Below are positions 6,887 through 14,857 of a DNA stretch of 43,264 bases, one piece after another. The first letter of the stretch is position 1, and each line of letters starts with the position of its first letter. Below the pieces are notes generated by a model. It was given only the letters and a program-made list of their open reading frames with translations, had not been told where the DNA came from and ran no database searches. This DNA comes from an uncultured Clostridia bacterium (GTDB taxonomy: Bacteria; Bacillota; Clostridia; TANB77; CAG-508): positions 1 through 43,264 of the forward strand of contig CAJUSU010000012.1 in the NCBI GenBank assembly GCA_910589185.1. Direction: 5' to 3'. The position numbers and the translations under genes were made by a program.

Positions 6887-9412
6887 ATGGCAGAAGTAGA
6901 TATAGATTCAAAATTAAATTATGAAGCCGAGTATAGTAAATACTTGAAGAATGTAAAGAAAAAGGGCAATTCAATACAAGCAAATTGCCCTTTCCATAAA
7001 GGCGGAAATGAAAAAAAACCAAGTTTCTCTGTGGATTTAAAAACAGGAAGGTATAAGTGTTTTGCTTGTGAAGAAGAAGGAAACTATATAAAGTTTATCT
7101 CGCAAATGAAAAATATAGGAACAAAAGAAGCGGCCAAGGAAATATACAAAGAGATAGGGATAGATAATGTAGTACCAATTGAAGATTACACAATAGACAT
7201 ATATGCACTCGAAAAGAAACTACCAGTAGACTGGCTAAAAGAAGAATGGGGCTTGAAAAATCTAAAACATTACATAGGAATACCATATTTCAACAAAGAA
7301 CGAAAACTAATAGGCACTAGGAAAAGAGGTACAAATAAAGATTTCAAATGGAATCAAAACTCAAAATTATGGTTATATGGAATACAAAATATAGAAAAAA
7401 TCAGACAGCAAGAATATGTAGTGTTAGTAGAAGGAGAAAGTGATACTCATACATTATCATATTATAATATACCAGTTTTAGGAGTACCAGGAGCGAGTAC
7501 CTTTAATGCATCTTGGGTAGAAGATATAAAGGACATCAAAAAAATATATATACACCACGAAAATGATACTGGTGGAGATACTTTTGTGAAATCAGTTTGC
7601 AAGGGTTTATTAACTGCAGAATATAAAGGCGAAGTGTATAAAATCGAATGTTGTTCTGTAGGTGTAAAAGATCCATCGGAACTACATATAAAAAGGCAAA
7701 AGGATTTTACAGCAATATGGAATAATATCATAGAAAGCAAAACGAAACTAGAAATAGAACAAATAGTTAATAAGCCAGAAGTTGTTATACCAGGAGCACC
7801 GATTCAGCCGAAAATCCCAGTAGGATGGTTAGTAAATGAGACAGGAGTCTTTGCACATAACGATAAAATGGGTGGAAATGTATTGATATGTTCAACTCCA
7901 ATGCTCATAAATAGTAGAATAAAAAGTCTAGAAAGCAATGAAGAAAAAATAGAAATAACATACTACATAGATAAGAAATGGCATTTTGCAATATATCCTA
8001 GAAGCACTATATTCCAATCAAGGAACTTGCCAATTCTAACAGATATAGGAATAGCAATAACAAGTGAAAATGCAAAAAAGATGGTAACATATCTTGATTC
8101 ATTATTTGCAGACAATAAAGACATATTGCCAGTAAAAAGGACAGTAACGCAACTAGGATGGCATGGAAATAAGTTTTTACCATGTGTGCCTGGCGACATC
8201 ATACTTGATGTAGATAGAAATGGACAAAAGTGGATAGATGCATATGATGAAAGTGGAACATTGGAAGAATGGATAGAACATATAAAACCATATAGATATA
8301 ACAATATATTCAGAGGAATGATGGCCGCATCATTTGGTGCAACATTGCTAAAAGACCTAAGCCATAGAACAGTATTTTTTCATCTATGGGGCGATTCTAG
8401 AGTAGGAAAAACAGCATTACTAAAAGCAGCACTATCAGTATGGGGGAATCCAGAAGCTCTAATGGTATCATTTAATGCTACAAAAGTAGGACTAGAAAGA
8501 AGGGCAACATTATTCAATGATCTACCAGTTGGAATAGATGAAAAACAAGTTGCAGGAGATAACCAAGCATTTATAGAAAACCTTGTGTATATGCTAGGTA
8601 CTGGAAGCGGAAAATTAAGAGGTAGCAAAACAGGAGGTACACAGGCAATATCAAATTGGCGTAGTTTTATATTAACAACTGGCGAGGAGCCAATCAGTAC
8701 AATGACCTCACAATCAGGAATTATAACCAGAGCATTAGAAATTACAGGAACACCATTTTATAGTACAGAAGAAGCGGCAAAAATGCACGAAATAAGTGAA
8801 TCATACTATGGAACTGCAGGTAAGAAATTCGTAGAAGAATTAATATTGAGATATCCAAAAAGAAATGAGTTAAAAGAACGATACAAGGATATAGTTGCTA
8901 GATTAAAAGATGATACGCAAGATAAAATTAGTACACATATAACAGCAATAGCAGTAATTATCCTAGCAGATATATTACAAAGTGAATTACTATTCAATGA
9001 AACTGATACTGAAGAAAGAAGCTACCAAATGGGATTAGAATTACTAGATAACCTAACAACAGTAAAAGAAAGTGACATTGTAGAAAAAGCATATGATTAT
9101 ATTCATAGTTGGGTAATAAGTAATAAAAATTCATTTGACCTTGTAGATGTCAGAGGCATATCAGTAAATTCGTATGGATATGAGCGATATGGAATCATAG
9201 ACAAAGGAAAATATTATATTCTACCACACATATTGCAAGGCGTATTAGAAAAACAAAAAATGAGTTATAGAAAAATTCTAAAAGGACTAGCAGATAGGGA
9301 CTACATAGACAAAGATAATCAAGGTAGGAACTTGGTAACTAAAAGATGGGATGGACAAACGCAAAGATTCATTGCTTTTAAAACTGACATGAGGGAATGT
9401 CCATTTGATTAA
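6887..9412 (+). CDS. DNA primase-helicase fusion (CHC2 zinc finger, TOPRIM, DUF927)
   Basis: 841 residues, likely the central replication protein. The order is CHC2 zinc finger (C34, H37, C58, C61), TOPRIM-like region (V-L-V-E-G-E-S-D-T at about 185; H-H-E-N-D-T-G-G-D), then a DUF927 helicase-like domain with Walker A G-D-S-R-V-G-K-T at about 502 and a probable sensor I-L-T-T-G-E-E-P. The C-terminal 150 residues look like a winged-helix DNA-binding region. It would unwind and prime at the origin, and the iteron-rich segment directly downstream suits that role. Start ATG follows GGAAGGGG. Fused primase-helicases of this kind are common in Clostridia phages. Confidence 0.9.
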   Translation: MAEVDIDSKLNYEAEYSKYLKNVKKKGNSIQANCPFHKGGNEKKPSFSVDLKTGRYKCFACEEEGNYIKFISQMKNIGTKEAAKEIYKEIGIDNVVPIEDYTIDIYALEKKLPVDWLKEEWGLKNLKHYIGIPYFNKERKLIGTRKRGTNKDFKWNQNSKLWLYGIQNIEKIRQQEYVVLVEGESDTHTLSYYNIPVLGVPGASTFNASWVEDIKDIKKIYIHHENDTGGDTFVKSVCKGLLTAEYKGEVYKIECCSVGVKDPSELHIKRQKDFTAIWNNIIESKTKLEIEQIVNKPEVVIPGAPIQPKIPVGWLVNETGVFAHNDKMGGNVLICSTPMLINSRIKSLESNEEKIEITYYIDKKWHFAIYPRSTIFQSRNLPILTDIGIAITSENAKKMVTYLDSLFADNKDILPVKRTVTQLGWHGNKFLPCVPGDIILDVDRNGQKWIDAYDESGTLEEWIEHIKPYRYNNIFRGMMAASFGATLLKDLSHRTVFFHLWGDSRVGKTALLKAALSVWGNPEALMVSFNATKVGLERRATLFNDLPVGIDEKQVAGDNQAFIENLVYMLGTGSGKLRGSKTGGTQAISNWRSFILTTGEEPISTMTSQSGIITRALEITGTPFYSTEEAAKMHEISESYYGTAGKKFVEELILRYPKRNELKERYKDIVARLKDDTQDKISTHITAIAVIILADILQSELLFNETDTEERSYQMGLELLDNLTTVKESDIVEKAYDYIHSWVISNKNSFDLVDVRGISVNSYGYERYGIIDKGKYYILPHILQGVLEKQKMSYRKILKGLADRDYIDKDNQGRNLVTKRWDGQTQRFIAFKTDMRECPFD

Positions 9413-9690
9413 AAATAAGTGTGATGTGTAACACATGTGTAACGGTTTGTGTGACAGCGAAAAAGTTGGGGCTGTAATAATACATAAAATGTAACACAAA
9501 TCACACATAAAATGTAATTTTACATATAGGATAAAAAAATATAAAAATAGAAAATCATATTTTTTTTATTCTATATAGTATATGTTAAAAAAATGTGTGA
9601 TGTGTGACAAAATGCTAAAAACATTGAAATATAAACGAAAAATGCGTCACACATTGTTACACCTGTTACACATAAGAAAGTGTAACAAAA
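9413..9690. other. Candidate phage replication origin with GTGTAAC/GTTACAC iterons
   Basis: This gap holds many copies of GTGTAAC or its complement (9426, 9437, 9656, 9665, 9680; near-copies at 9449, 9489 and 9597-9607), arranged towards both ends. The centre (about 9528-9595) is nearly pure A/T and should melt easily. Iterons plus an AT-rich unwinding stretch directly after the primase-helicase is the usual shape of a theta-type phage origin. No gene or clear terminator is seen in it. Confidence 0.6.
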
Positions 9691-10071
9691 ATGGATGAAG
9701 AATTAGCGAAACTATTGAAACAAAAAGAAAAAGCAGATAAATTACCAGAAAAACAATTGAAAAAATGGAAAACAGAATATGAAGAATTGGTAAAAAAAAT
9801 TATAGAACTAGAGAAAAAACAACTAGCATCATTTACACCTAAAAAGGCGAATGAGCTAATGGATTATATGACACAATATGGTCCAGGAAATTTAACTAGA
9901 AAACAAATTGAATTTCTAAATGAAAATCCAGAACTAGACCAGAAATATGGAATGCAATTGTGCAAAATAGATAGAGTATACAACGAAAAAAGAAGTATAA
10001 CCGAACTCGAAATGGAAATCAGAAAATATGTCGAGATTTGGAAGGAGATAATTGAGAAATCAAAAGGGTAA
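9691..10071 (+). CDS. Hypothetical Lys/Glu-rich coiled-coil protein, 126 aa
   Basis: Residues 1-50 form a highly charged helix (K-L-L-K-Q-K-E-K-A-D-K-L), followed by a second helical part. No family is recognised. The ATG is about 10 nt after the last origin-type repeat, so its translation start lies in the iteron region and origin-bound protein could influence its expression. No clear ribosome site is seen. It precedes the cytosine methyltransferase by 25 nt. Confidence 0.55.
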   Translation: MDEELAKLLKQKEKADKLPEKQLKKWKTEYEELVKKIIELEKKQLASFTPKKANELMDYMTQYGPGNLTRKQIEFLNENPELDQKYGMQLCKIDRVYNEKRSITELEMEIRKYVEIWKEIIEKSKG

Positions 10072-10096
10072 ATAAGTAGAAAAAGGATGAAATAAT

Positions 10097-11604
10097 ATGA
10101 AATTATTGAGCTTATTTACTCGGAATCGGTGCATTTGAAAAAGCACTAAAAAGACAGAATATCCCTTATGAATTAGTAGGATTTAGTGAAATTGATAAAT
10201 ATGCTATAAAAAGTTATTGTGCAATACATAATGAATCCGAAGAATTAAACCTAGGAGATATTAGAGAAATACATTTTGTTAATGCAGAAAAGAAAATTGA
10301 TATGATGACTTGGGGATTTCCTTGTCAGGATATATCAGTAGCAGGAAAACTAAAAGGCGTAGAAATAGGAACTAGAAGCGGACTATATTATGAAGGCATA
10401 AGAATACTAAAGGAAACTAAACCAAAATACTCGATTATAGAAAATGTAAAAAATCTAACAAGTAAGAGATTCAAGGAAACATTTGATATGATCCTAAAGG
10501 ATTTGGAAAATGCAGGATACAATAACTACTGGAAGGTACTTAATGCCAAGAATTTCGGTGTACCACAAAATAGGGAACGAGTCTTTATAGTCAGCATTAG
10601 AAAAGATATAGACACAGGAACATTTGAATTTCCAACAGAGTTTGATAATGGGTTAAGATTAAAGGATATACTTGAAAATGAAGTAGATGAAAAGTATTTT
10701 CTATCAGAAAATATGATTAAAGGATTTATTGCAAAAGAACAAAATAATGGAGAAATTGCAAAAGTTGGAGAAATAACACCAAATAGCCAAGCAGGTCAAG
10801 TATATTCTCCAGATGGAATAAGTCCGACAATAATTGCAGGAACACATGGATATGCTAACGGAAATATCATAGAGGCAGGAGATTTGAATAACAAAGGATG
10901 GTATAGGTCATCAAATAAAGTTTATTCAGACAAAGGAATAGCACCTACAGTAACAGCAATGCAAGGTGGAAATATAAAGCCAAAAGTTATGGTAGAAAGA
11001 ATAGGTGGAATCTTTGATAAAGATGGAAAAAGACATCAAGCAGGAAGCGTGTATGAAAAAGAAGGAATCGCTCCACCATTAGATACAATGCAAGGTGGAT
11101 ATAGACAACCTATGATAAATGTAATAAACGCAACAAAAAAAGGATATGACACAGCAACAGAAGGAGATAGCATCAACATGAATTTTCCATATTCAAATAA
11201 AAAAAGAGGTAGAGTAGGACATGGTGTAGCACAAACTTTAGATACTGGATGCAGACAAGCCACATTGGTAAATACAAATAAAATAATGGTAGAGGGGAAT
11301 TGTTTTCCAAGTGGACATGAAGCAGGTAGAGTAATATCAGAAACTGGAATAACACCAACAGTAAAAGCTGTTCAAGGAAATCCTACTTATGTGATGAAAG
11401 AAAAATATCCAGAATATAAAATAAGAAGATTGACACCACTTGAATGTTGGAGGCTTATGCGGATTTGATGATACTGACTTTTACAAAGCAAAAGAAATTC
11501 CTACAAGCGACACACAGTTATACAAGCAGGCAGGAAACTCCATAGTAGTAAATGTATTAGAAGAAATACTAAAAAAACTGCTAAAGGAGGAATCGAAATG
11601 TTAG
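10097..11604 (+). CDS. C5-cytosine DNA methyltransferase, read across two CGG +1 shifts
   Basis: Joined across two single-base +1 shifts it gives about 501 residues. Motif I is split: M-K-L-L-S-L-F-T is followed by CGG (10121-10123), and the +1 frame continues G-I-G-A-F-E. Catalytic P-C (G-F-P-C-Q-D-I-S) is near residue 72, then E-N-V, then motif VIII R-E-R-V-F-I-V-S. The long target-recognition region repeats V-Y-x-x-x-G-I-x-P-T about four times. At 11460-11462 another CGG interrupts W-R-L-M, and +1 gives G-F-D-D and motif X Q-A-G-N-S-I. Both shifts restore conserved glycines. It would methylate phage DNA, perhaps against restriction. It ends 7 bp inside the next gene. It is either recoded or a pseudogene. 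Confidence 0.8.
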
Positions 11605-11912
11605 AAAGTGTTTTACAAAGAAAAATACAAAAGTATTTAAAGGATAATCTTCCAAATGCGGTAGTCTGGAAGAATCATGGAAATCAATATTCGGTAATAG
11701 GTCTACCAGATATTATGTGTGTGTATGCAGGAAAAATAGTATGTATTGAGGTAAAAGTACCAGGAAACACTCCAACCAAATTGCAAGAAATAACATTAAA
11801 AAAATTAAAAGAAGCAGGTGCAATAACAGGAATAGCATACAGTATAGAAGATGTACAAAAAATATTAGAAAATAATAAATTGCTAAGGAGGAACGAAAAT
11901 GAGAATAAATAA
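11598..11912 (+). CDS. VRR-NUC domain nuclease
   Basis: 104 residues of PD-(D/E)xK fold: G-L-P-D-I-M supplies the metal-binding Asp and C-I-E-V-K-V the E-x-K pair, followed by a Q-containing helix (T-K-L-Q-E-I-T-L). VRR-NUC proteins are single-domain phage nucleases thought to cut branched DNA with an SNF2 helicase, which this phage also encodes. Ribosome site AAAGGAGG. It overlaps the methyltransferase end by 7 bp and the next start by 14 bp. Confidence 0.88.
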   Translation: MLESVLQRKIQKYLKDNLPNAVVWKNHGNQYSVIGLPDIMCVYAGKIVCIEVKVPGNTPTKLQEITLKKLKEAGAITGIAYSIEDVQKILENNKLLRRNENENK

Positions 11913-12306
11913 AAAAGTATATAATTATATAGATTATGAATTAACTAATTATAAAAGCTATGAAAAAAAGATAGAAGCCATAAGGCAAGATATTATCTCA
12001 TCAAGTCCTCCACCTGCAGATGGACAACCAAAAGGGAATAATAAATCAGATCCAACACTTGACAAAGTAATAAGGTTATCAACTCCAATGGCAATATATA
12101 AAATGGAATATAATAAAGAATGTATTGAAAATGCCCTAAAGAAACTTGATGCTGATCATAAAAGATTTTTTGAAATGAACTACAAAGAAACAGATGCAAA
12201 TAATAAAATAAAAGTCTGCTATGATTTCCCAGTATCAGAAAGAACATACTACAGAATGAAGGGGAAAATAATTGAATATGTTGGAAAAGAAATGGGGCTA
12301 ATATAA
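11899..12306 (+). CDS. RinA/ArpU-like late transcription regulator
   Basis: 135 residues. The N-terminus (Y-E-L-T-N-Y-K-S-Y-E-K-K-I) and Pro-rich segment resemble the RinA family of phage late activators; the C-terminus (V-S-E-R-T-Y-Y-R-M-K-G-K-I-I-E-Y-V-G) is a sigma-region-4-like helix-turn-helix. Such proteins switch on packaging and structural genes. It is the last gene of the early operon and is followed at once by a strong hairpin. Its likely targets are late promoters in the 14.6-15.7 kb region. Confidence 0.8.
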   Translation: MRINKKVYNYIDYELTNYKSYEKKIEAIRQDIISSSPPPADGQPKGNNKSDPTLDKVIRLSTPMAIYKMEYNKECIENALKKLDADHKRFFEMNYKETDANNKIKVCYDFPVSERTYYRMKGKIIEYVGKEMGLI

Positions 12307-12308
12307 AA

Positions 12309-12337
12309 GAGATTTCTAACATAATGCTAGAAATCTC
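12309..12337. terminator. Bidirectional terminator-like hairpin after the early operon
   Basis: A perfect 10-bp stem (GAGATTTCTA with TAGAAATCTC) and 9-nt loop lie between two convergent genes. The following T tract is interrupted, so efficiency is uncertain, but position and symmetry suit termination from both sides. Confidence 0.65.
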
Positions 12338-12344
12338 AATAATA

Positions 12345-12674
12345 CTAATTTTTGTACTTTTCGTATATTTCCTTAATAACTAGAAAATACTCATATGGGA
12401 TGCGATATAAGGTAGATTGTACAGCTAATAAAGAACTATGTATAGCAGAAACTGAACAATTATATGATTGAGCAATTTCTTGTATGCTTTCTTTTCTAAA
12501 ATTAGGTGGCTTTAAACCAAAAGCTCGTACAAATCTGTCTTGTTGCTTTGGAGTGTTTCTAAACATCATAATAGTATTATAAATTTTTTCCTTGTCAGAA
12601 TTAGATATTGTGATGTCCTTCATAAGTTCAACTAAAGCATCAGTAGTATCTCGCTGCTCAATAAATTTATACAT
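12345..12674 (-). CDS. Sigma-70 region 4-like HTH regulator, 109 aa
   Basis: Helical throughout, with a C-terminal pattern (E-S-I-Q-E-I-A-Q-S-Y-N-C-S-V-S-A-I-H-S-S-L-L-A-V-Q) like the recognition helices of sigma region 4 or of RinA-type activators. The start has AGGAGGT 5 nt upstream. It runs opposite to the early operon and converges on it. It may regulate accessory or late genes from within the lysogen. The assignment is from pattern only. Confidence 0.6.
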   Translation of the reverse strand: MYKFIEQRDTTDALVELMKDITISNSDKEKIYNTIMMFRNTPKQQDRFVRAFGLKPPNFRKESIQEIAQSYNCSVSAIHSSLLAVQSTLYRIPYEYFLVIKEIYEKYKN

Positions 12675-12785
12675 TATTACCTCCTATAAAAAAAATTAGG
12701 TTTATTAGCTAATAGAAAACCATTGTGCGTTTGTATAACTTAAAAGTAAAAATTTGTCAAGTGATTAAATGAAAGTATATAGAAA

Positions 12786-12803
12786 AGAGGCTTAATAGCC
12801 TCT
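12786..12803 (-). terminator. Terminator overlapping the stop of a small membrane gene
   Basis: On the minus strand AGAGGCT-atta-AGCCTCT is followed by TTTTCT. The stop codon of the small gene lies inside the loop, typical of compact phage units. Confidence 0.7.
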
Positions 12804-12962
12804 AGATTTCTTAACAGCACGAACATAATCGTTAGTAGCTTTTATAGATAATAATCCAAATAACAATTCAAGACAGAACAAACATATCATAACGGTTGTA
12901 GGACCTTGTTGCTCAACTGGTAATGAATAAATCCATTGCAATATAAAATCTGCGAACATCAT
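12792..12962 (-). CDS. Small single-pass membrane protein, 56 aa
   Basis: Starts M-M-F-A-D-F-I-L-Q-W, with a transmembrane helix around 24-43 (M-I-C-L-F-C-L-E-L-L-F-G-L-L) and a basic tail (A-V-K-K-S-R-G-Y). AAAGGAG lies 7 nt before ATG, a TTGTTT-17-TATACT promoter lies upstream and a terminator overlaps its stop, so it is a complete stand-alone unit. This resembles lysogenic-conversion genes, perhaps superinfection exclusion, but no family is recognised. Confidence 0.65.
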   Translation of the reverse strand: MMFADFILQWIYSLPVEQQGPTTVMICLFCLELLFGLLSIKATNDYVRAVKKSRGY

Positions 12963-12999
12963 AAAATCACTCCTTTATAATAATTTACTACTGTATATT

Positions 13000-13028
13000 A
13001 GTATAACACAAAAAAAGACAAAAAACAA
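13000..13028 (-). promoter_or_regulatory. Leftward promoter TTGTTT-17-TATACT
   Basis: The -35 (13028-13023) and -10 (13005-13000) have ideal spacing and point at the 56-residue membrane protein gene. No operator box is present, so it could be active in the lysogen. Confidence 0.6.
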
Positions 13029-13130
13029 CGATTGAACGCATATTATTTATTCGTTCTACAAACATTATATTATAAGCATAAATATTTTATAATAAATTCG
13101 ATACAGTACAATAGAAAGGAGCGATATAAA

Positions 13131-13466
13131 GTGGGAATGCTAGATACTTTATTAAGAAAAGAAACCTTAAGTCAAAGGACATTAGATATTGAATCGGATT
13201 TATATGAAAATTTAATAAGATTATCAGAAAATGAATTTGATGCATCTGTAAGCAAAATCATCAATTTATGTATATATGAATTAGCAGAAAAAGAGCAAGT
13301 AACAATGCGTGAAATGAAAGACCTAGAAAAACATTCAGTTATAATGAGAAAATCAGCATTAGAAACATTAAACAAAATGAAGAAGAAATATAATATTCCA
13401 ATTTATGTACTAATAAACATTGCAATTAAAGAAGGAATAGAAAAATTAGAGCAAAAAATAAAATAA
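13131..13466 (+). CDS. Hypothetical helical protein, possibly ribbon-helix-helix type, 111 aa
   Basis: Starts GTG (G-M-L-D-T-L-L-R-K-E), 9 nt after AGGAG. The protein is helical with two similar parts, each with a short strand-like start and an N-L-C-I-Y or N-I-A-I-K helix (S-K-I-I-N-L-C-I-Y-E-L and I-P-I-Y-V-L-I-N-I-A-I), which suggests duplicated ribbon-helix-helix units. A role as a DNA-binding regulator is inference. It is followed by a strong terminator and converges on the next small operon. Confidence 0.55.
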   Translation: MGMLDTLLRKETLSQRTLDIESDLYENLIRLSENEFDASVSKIINLCIYELAEKEQVTMREMKDLEKHSVIMRKSALETLNKMKKKYNIPIYVLINIAIKEGIEKLEQKIK

Positions 13467-13490
13467 TGGAGATGAATCCATTATTTTTTT
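13461..13490. terminator. Bidirectional Rho-independent terminator
   Basis: AAATAATGGA pairs with TCCATTATTT (10 bp, 6-nt loop), followed by seven or more T residues on the plus strand; the minus strand also ends in a T run. It separates two convergent accessory units and overlaps the 3' end of the leftward gene. Confidence 0.85.
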
Positions 13491-13864
13491 GAATTTATTT
13501 TAAGAAATGTACATTTAATATTTTTAAGTACCTTATTTTGTAAAATAGATATTTGTTGTGATTCATGTAAGGCATCATCATATCTCTGCCAATCAACAAA
13601 AGGAATGCCATAAGACTTAACATGTTCTAAAGGATGATAGGTATCCATAAGCAACATATGATGTTTATTGAATCCACATTTTATACTATAATGTGTAACA
13701 TAAGGAGAATATTTGAATTCAATATCTGCATAGTCTTTTTGACACCTAACAGCAGAAACATATTGTTCTAAACCTTTGCACATATCTTCAATAATAGAAT
13801 AGATTTCCAAACACTCATTAGCAATATAAAAATGTACATAACCAATTTGTTTTAATTTCTTCAT
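13481..13864 (-). CDS. Hypothetical accessory protein, 127 aa
   Basis: Starts M-K-K-L-K-Q-I-G-Y-V-H-F-Y-I after an AAGGAGG site. A mixed alpha/beta protein with many aromatic residues and His (H-Y-S-I-K-C-G-F-N-K-H-H). No family recognised. It is the last of three small leftward genes under one promoter, in the accessory block between early and late regions; such blocks often carry anti-defence or host-modulating genes. Confidence 0.55.
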   Translation of the reverse strand: MKKLKQIGYVHFYIANECLEIYSIIEDMCKGLEQYVSAVRCQKDYADIEFKYSPYVTHYSIKCGFNKHHMLLMDTYHPLEHVKSYGIPFVDWQRYDDALHESQQISILQNKVLKNIKCTFLKINSKK

Positions 13865-13873
13865 AGCTCCTCC

Positions 13874-14080
13874 TTATTTTACTTTTGCCACAATAACTGT
13901 AAATAGATGCTCATCTTTTGTTAGAATAGCTAATCCACCAACATCATCTTTAAATTTTGAGTCAGTATTATATATAATGTTAGTAACAGAGTAAAATTTC
14001 TCTGAAAGATTTCTTGGTCGATATACTTGATTAATACTTCCAGCAATGACATCAACTAATTCTCTTGGAGTAATTGACAT
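13874..14080 (-). CDS. Hypothetical small protein, 68 aa
   Basis: Starts M-S-I-T-P-R-E-L-V-D-V-I, with AGGAGG 8 nt upstream of the chosen ATG; an upstream GTG in frame lies within the ribosome site and is unlikely. An N-terminal helix is followed by beta-rich sequence (F-Y-S-V-T-N-I-I-Y; L-F-T-V-I-V-A-K-V-K). Nine nt separate it from the next gene of the operon. Function unknown. Confidence 0.55.
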   Translation of the reverse strand: MSITPRELVDVIAGSINQVYRPRNLSEKFYSVTNIIYNTDSKFKDDVGGLAILTKDEHLFTVIVAKVK

Positions 14081-14092
14081 AGTAAACACCTC

Positions 14093-14302
14093 CTATAATT
14101 TATTATCATTTAAAAATTTAATAATTTCTTTAGTAGTAGTCTCCACAAATTCTTTACCACAAAAGTAAACAGTATTTTTTGTTCCAAATATTGAACTAAC
14201 AAATTTACCTTTTTTGTAAATATTAGCATATTTACCATTTTTGGATAGTTCGAAAGTAATTCCATTTTTTCCTATATCTTGAAATTGTTTATCTGTTAAC
14301 AT
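14093..14302 (-). CDS. Hypothetical small protein, 69 aa, first gene of leftward operon
   Basis: Starts M-L-T-D-K-Q-F-Q-D-I-G, with AAAGGAG upstream and the promoter directly before it. Beta-rich centre (F-E-L-S-K-N-G-K-Y-A-N-I-Y) and an ending helix (E-I-I-K-F-L-N-D-N-K-L). No family recognised. It leads a three-gene unit probably expressed in the lysogen because no repressor box lies near its promoter. Confidence 0.55.
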   Translation of the reverse strand: MLTDKQFQDIGKNGITFELSKNGKYANIYKKGKFVSSIFGTKNTVYFCGKEFVETTTKEIIKFLNDNKL

Positions 14303-14330
14303 ACAAAATCACTCCTTTCACATTTTTGTT

Positions 14331-14359
14331 ATTGTAGCTTACAAAGGCTTATTTATCAA
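14331..14359 (-). promoter_or_regulatory. Leftward promoter TTGATA-17-TACAAT
   Basis: The -35 (14359-14354) and -10 (14336-14331) are 17 nt apart and face the three-gene leftward operon. It is back-to-back with the rightward promoter of the 53-residue protein. Confidence 0.65.
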
Positions 14360-14376
14360 GTCTTTTATACTTTTTG

Positions 14377-14405
14377 TTCCATTTATAAAAAAGTTGTGAT
14401 ATAAT
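14377..14405 (+). promoter_or_regulatory. Rightward promoter with extended -10 (TGATATAAT)
   Basis: A perfect -10 TATAAT (14400-14405) preceded by TGA forms an extended -10; the -35 TTCCAT (14377-14382) at 17 nt is weak. It leads into the 53-residue protein 22 nt downstream. Confidence 0.6.
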
Positions 14406-14426
14406 GCAAAATAGAAGGAGTAAATG

Positions 14427-14588
14427 ATGAAAGTTAAAGTATTTGATGTAGTAGAATTAAATAATAATGAAAAAGGAACAATACTAAATGCAAATGGAAA
14501 TAATTGCTTAATAGAAATAGCAGGAGAAAACAAAAGACACGAAATAATAAATGTATCGGACATAAAAGAAATAATATACAAAAAATAA
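14427..14588 (+). CDS. Small beta-rich protein (DUF4926-like), 53 aa
   Basis: Starts M-K-V-K-V-F-D-V-V-E-L; the pattern D-V-V-E-L-x(n)-G-T-I-L and later I-E-I-A-G-E resembles DUF4926/KOW-type small barrels. GAAGGAG lies 6 nt upstream of the second of two adjacent ATGs. It has its own extended -10 promoter. DUF4926-like proteins often occur near toxin or accessory genes, but there is no partner here. Confidence 0.55.
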   Translation: MKVKVFDVVELNNNEKGTILNANGNNCLIEIAGENKRHEIINVSDIKEIIYKK

Positions 14589-14647
14589 AAAATTATTTGG
14601 CAAAAATGTGGCAGTAATTGAACTTGAAAAAGTGCTAAAATAATAGT

Positions 14648-14684
14648 GTGAAGGAGCAGGAGAAATCTTGTTCTTTTTCTGTTT
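14648..14684 (+). ncRNA. Candidate antisense small RNA against three late-gene leaders
   Basis: Two blocks, GTGAAGGAGCAGGAG (14648-14662) and TTGTTCTTTTTCTGTTT (14668-14684), are complementary to the leaders of the major capsid, major tail and endolysin genes. The second block pairs perfectly over 17 nt with 22365-22381 and 37240-37256. The first pairs over 15 nt with one G-U with 25097-25111, and over 7 nt with the anti-ribosome-site arms of the other two. No reading frame explains it. No convincing sigma-A promoter is visible just upstream, so it may be made from a late promoter. Only the complementarity is observed; the RNA is hypothetical. Confidence 0.4.
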
Positions 14685-14763
14685 ATGCTTTGCTAAAGTT
14701 AGAAGAATACTGGGAATACTGGTGTTCTTTTAATTTTGGTCAAAAAATAAACAACAAAAGTAA

Positions 14764-14835
14764 TACCCTTTTGTAATACTCATATATGGGCCAAGTAGAA
14801 GCAACACTACTTGGCTTACTCCTTATAAAAGGGTA
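14764..14835 (+). other. Nested double hairpin upstream of the HNH gene
   Basis: An outer 9-bp stem (TACCCTTTT 14764-14772 with AAAAGGGTA 14827-14835) encloses a second perfect 9-bp stem (GCCAAGTAG 14790-14798 with CTACTTGGC 14807-14815, 8-nt loop). No T run follows, so it is not an ordinary terminator. It lies 22 nt before the HNH start. Possible roles: leader regulator, part of a small RNA, or a packaging signal. Confidence 0.55.
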
Positions 14836-14857
14836 ATAGTAGTAGGAGTAGATAACA

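Noticed and set aside
14589..14650. Sigma-54 or consensus sigma-A promoter for the candidate small RNA
   Set aside because: TTGAAC at 14617 has no acceptable -10 at 16-18 nt, and the TGGC elements lack the partner at the right spacing.
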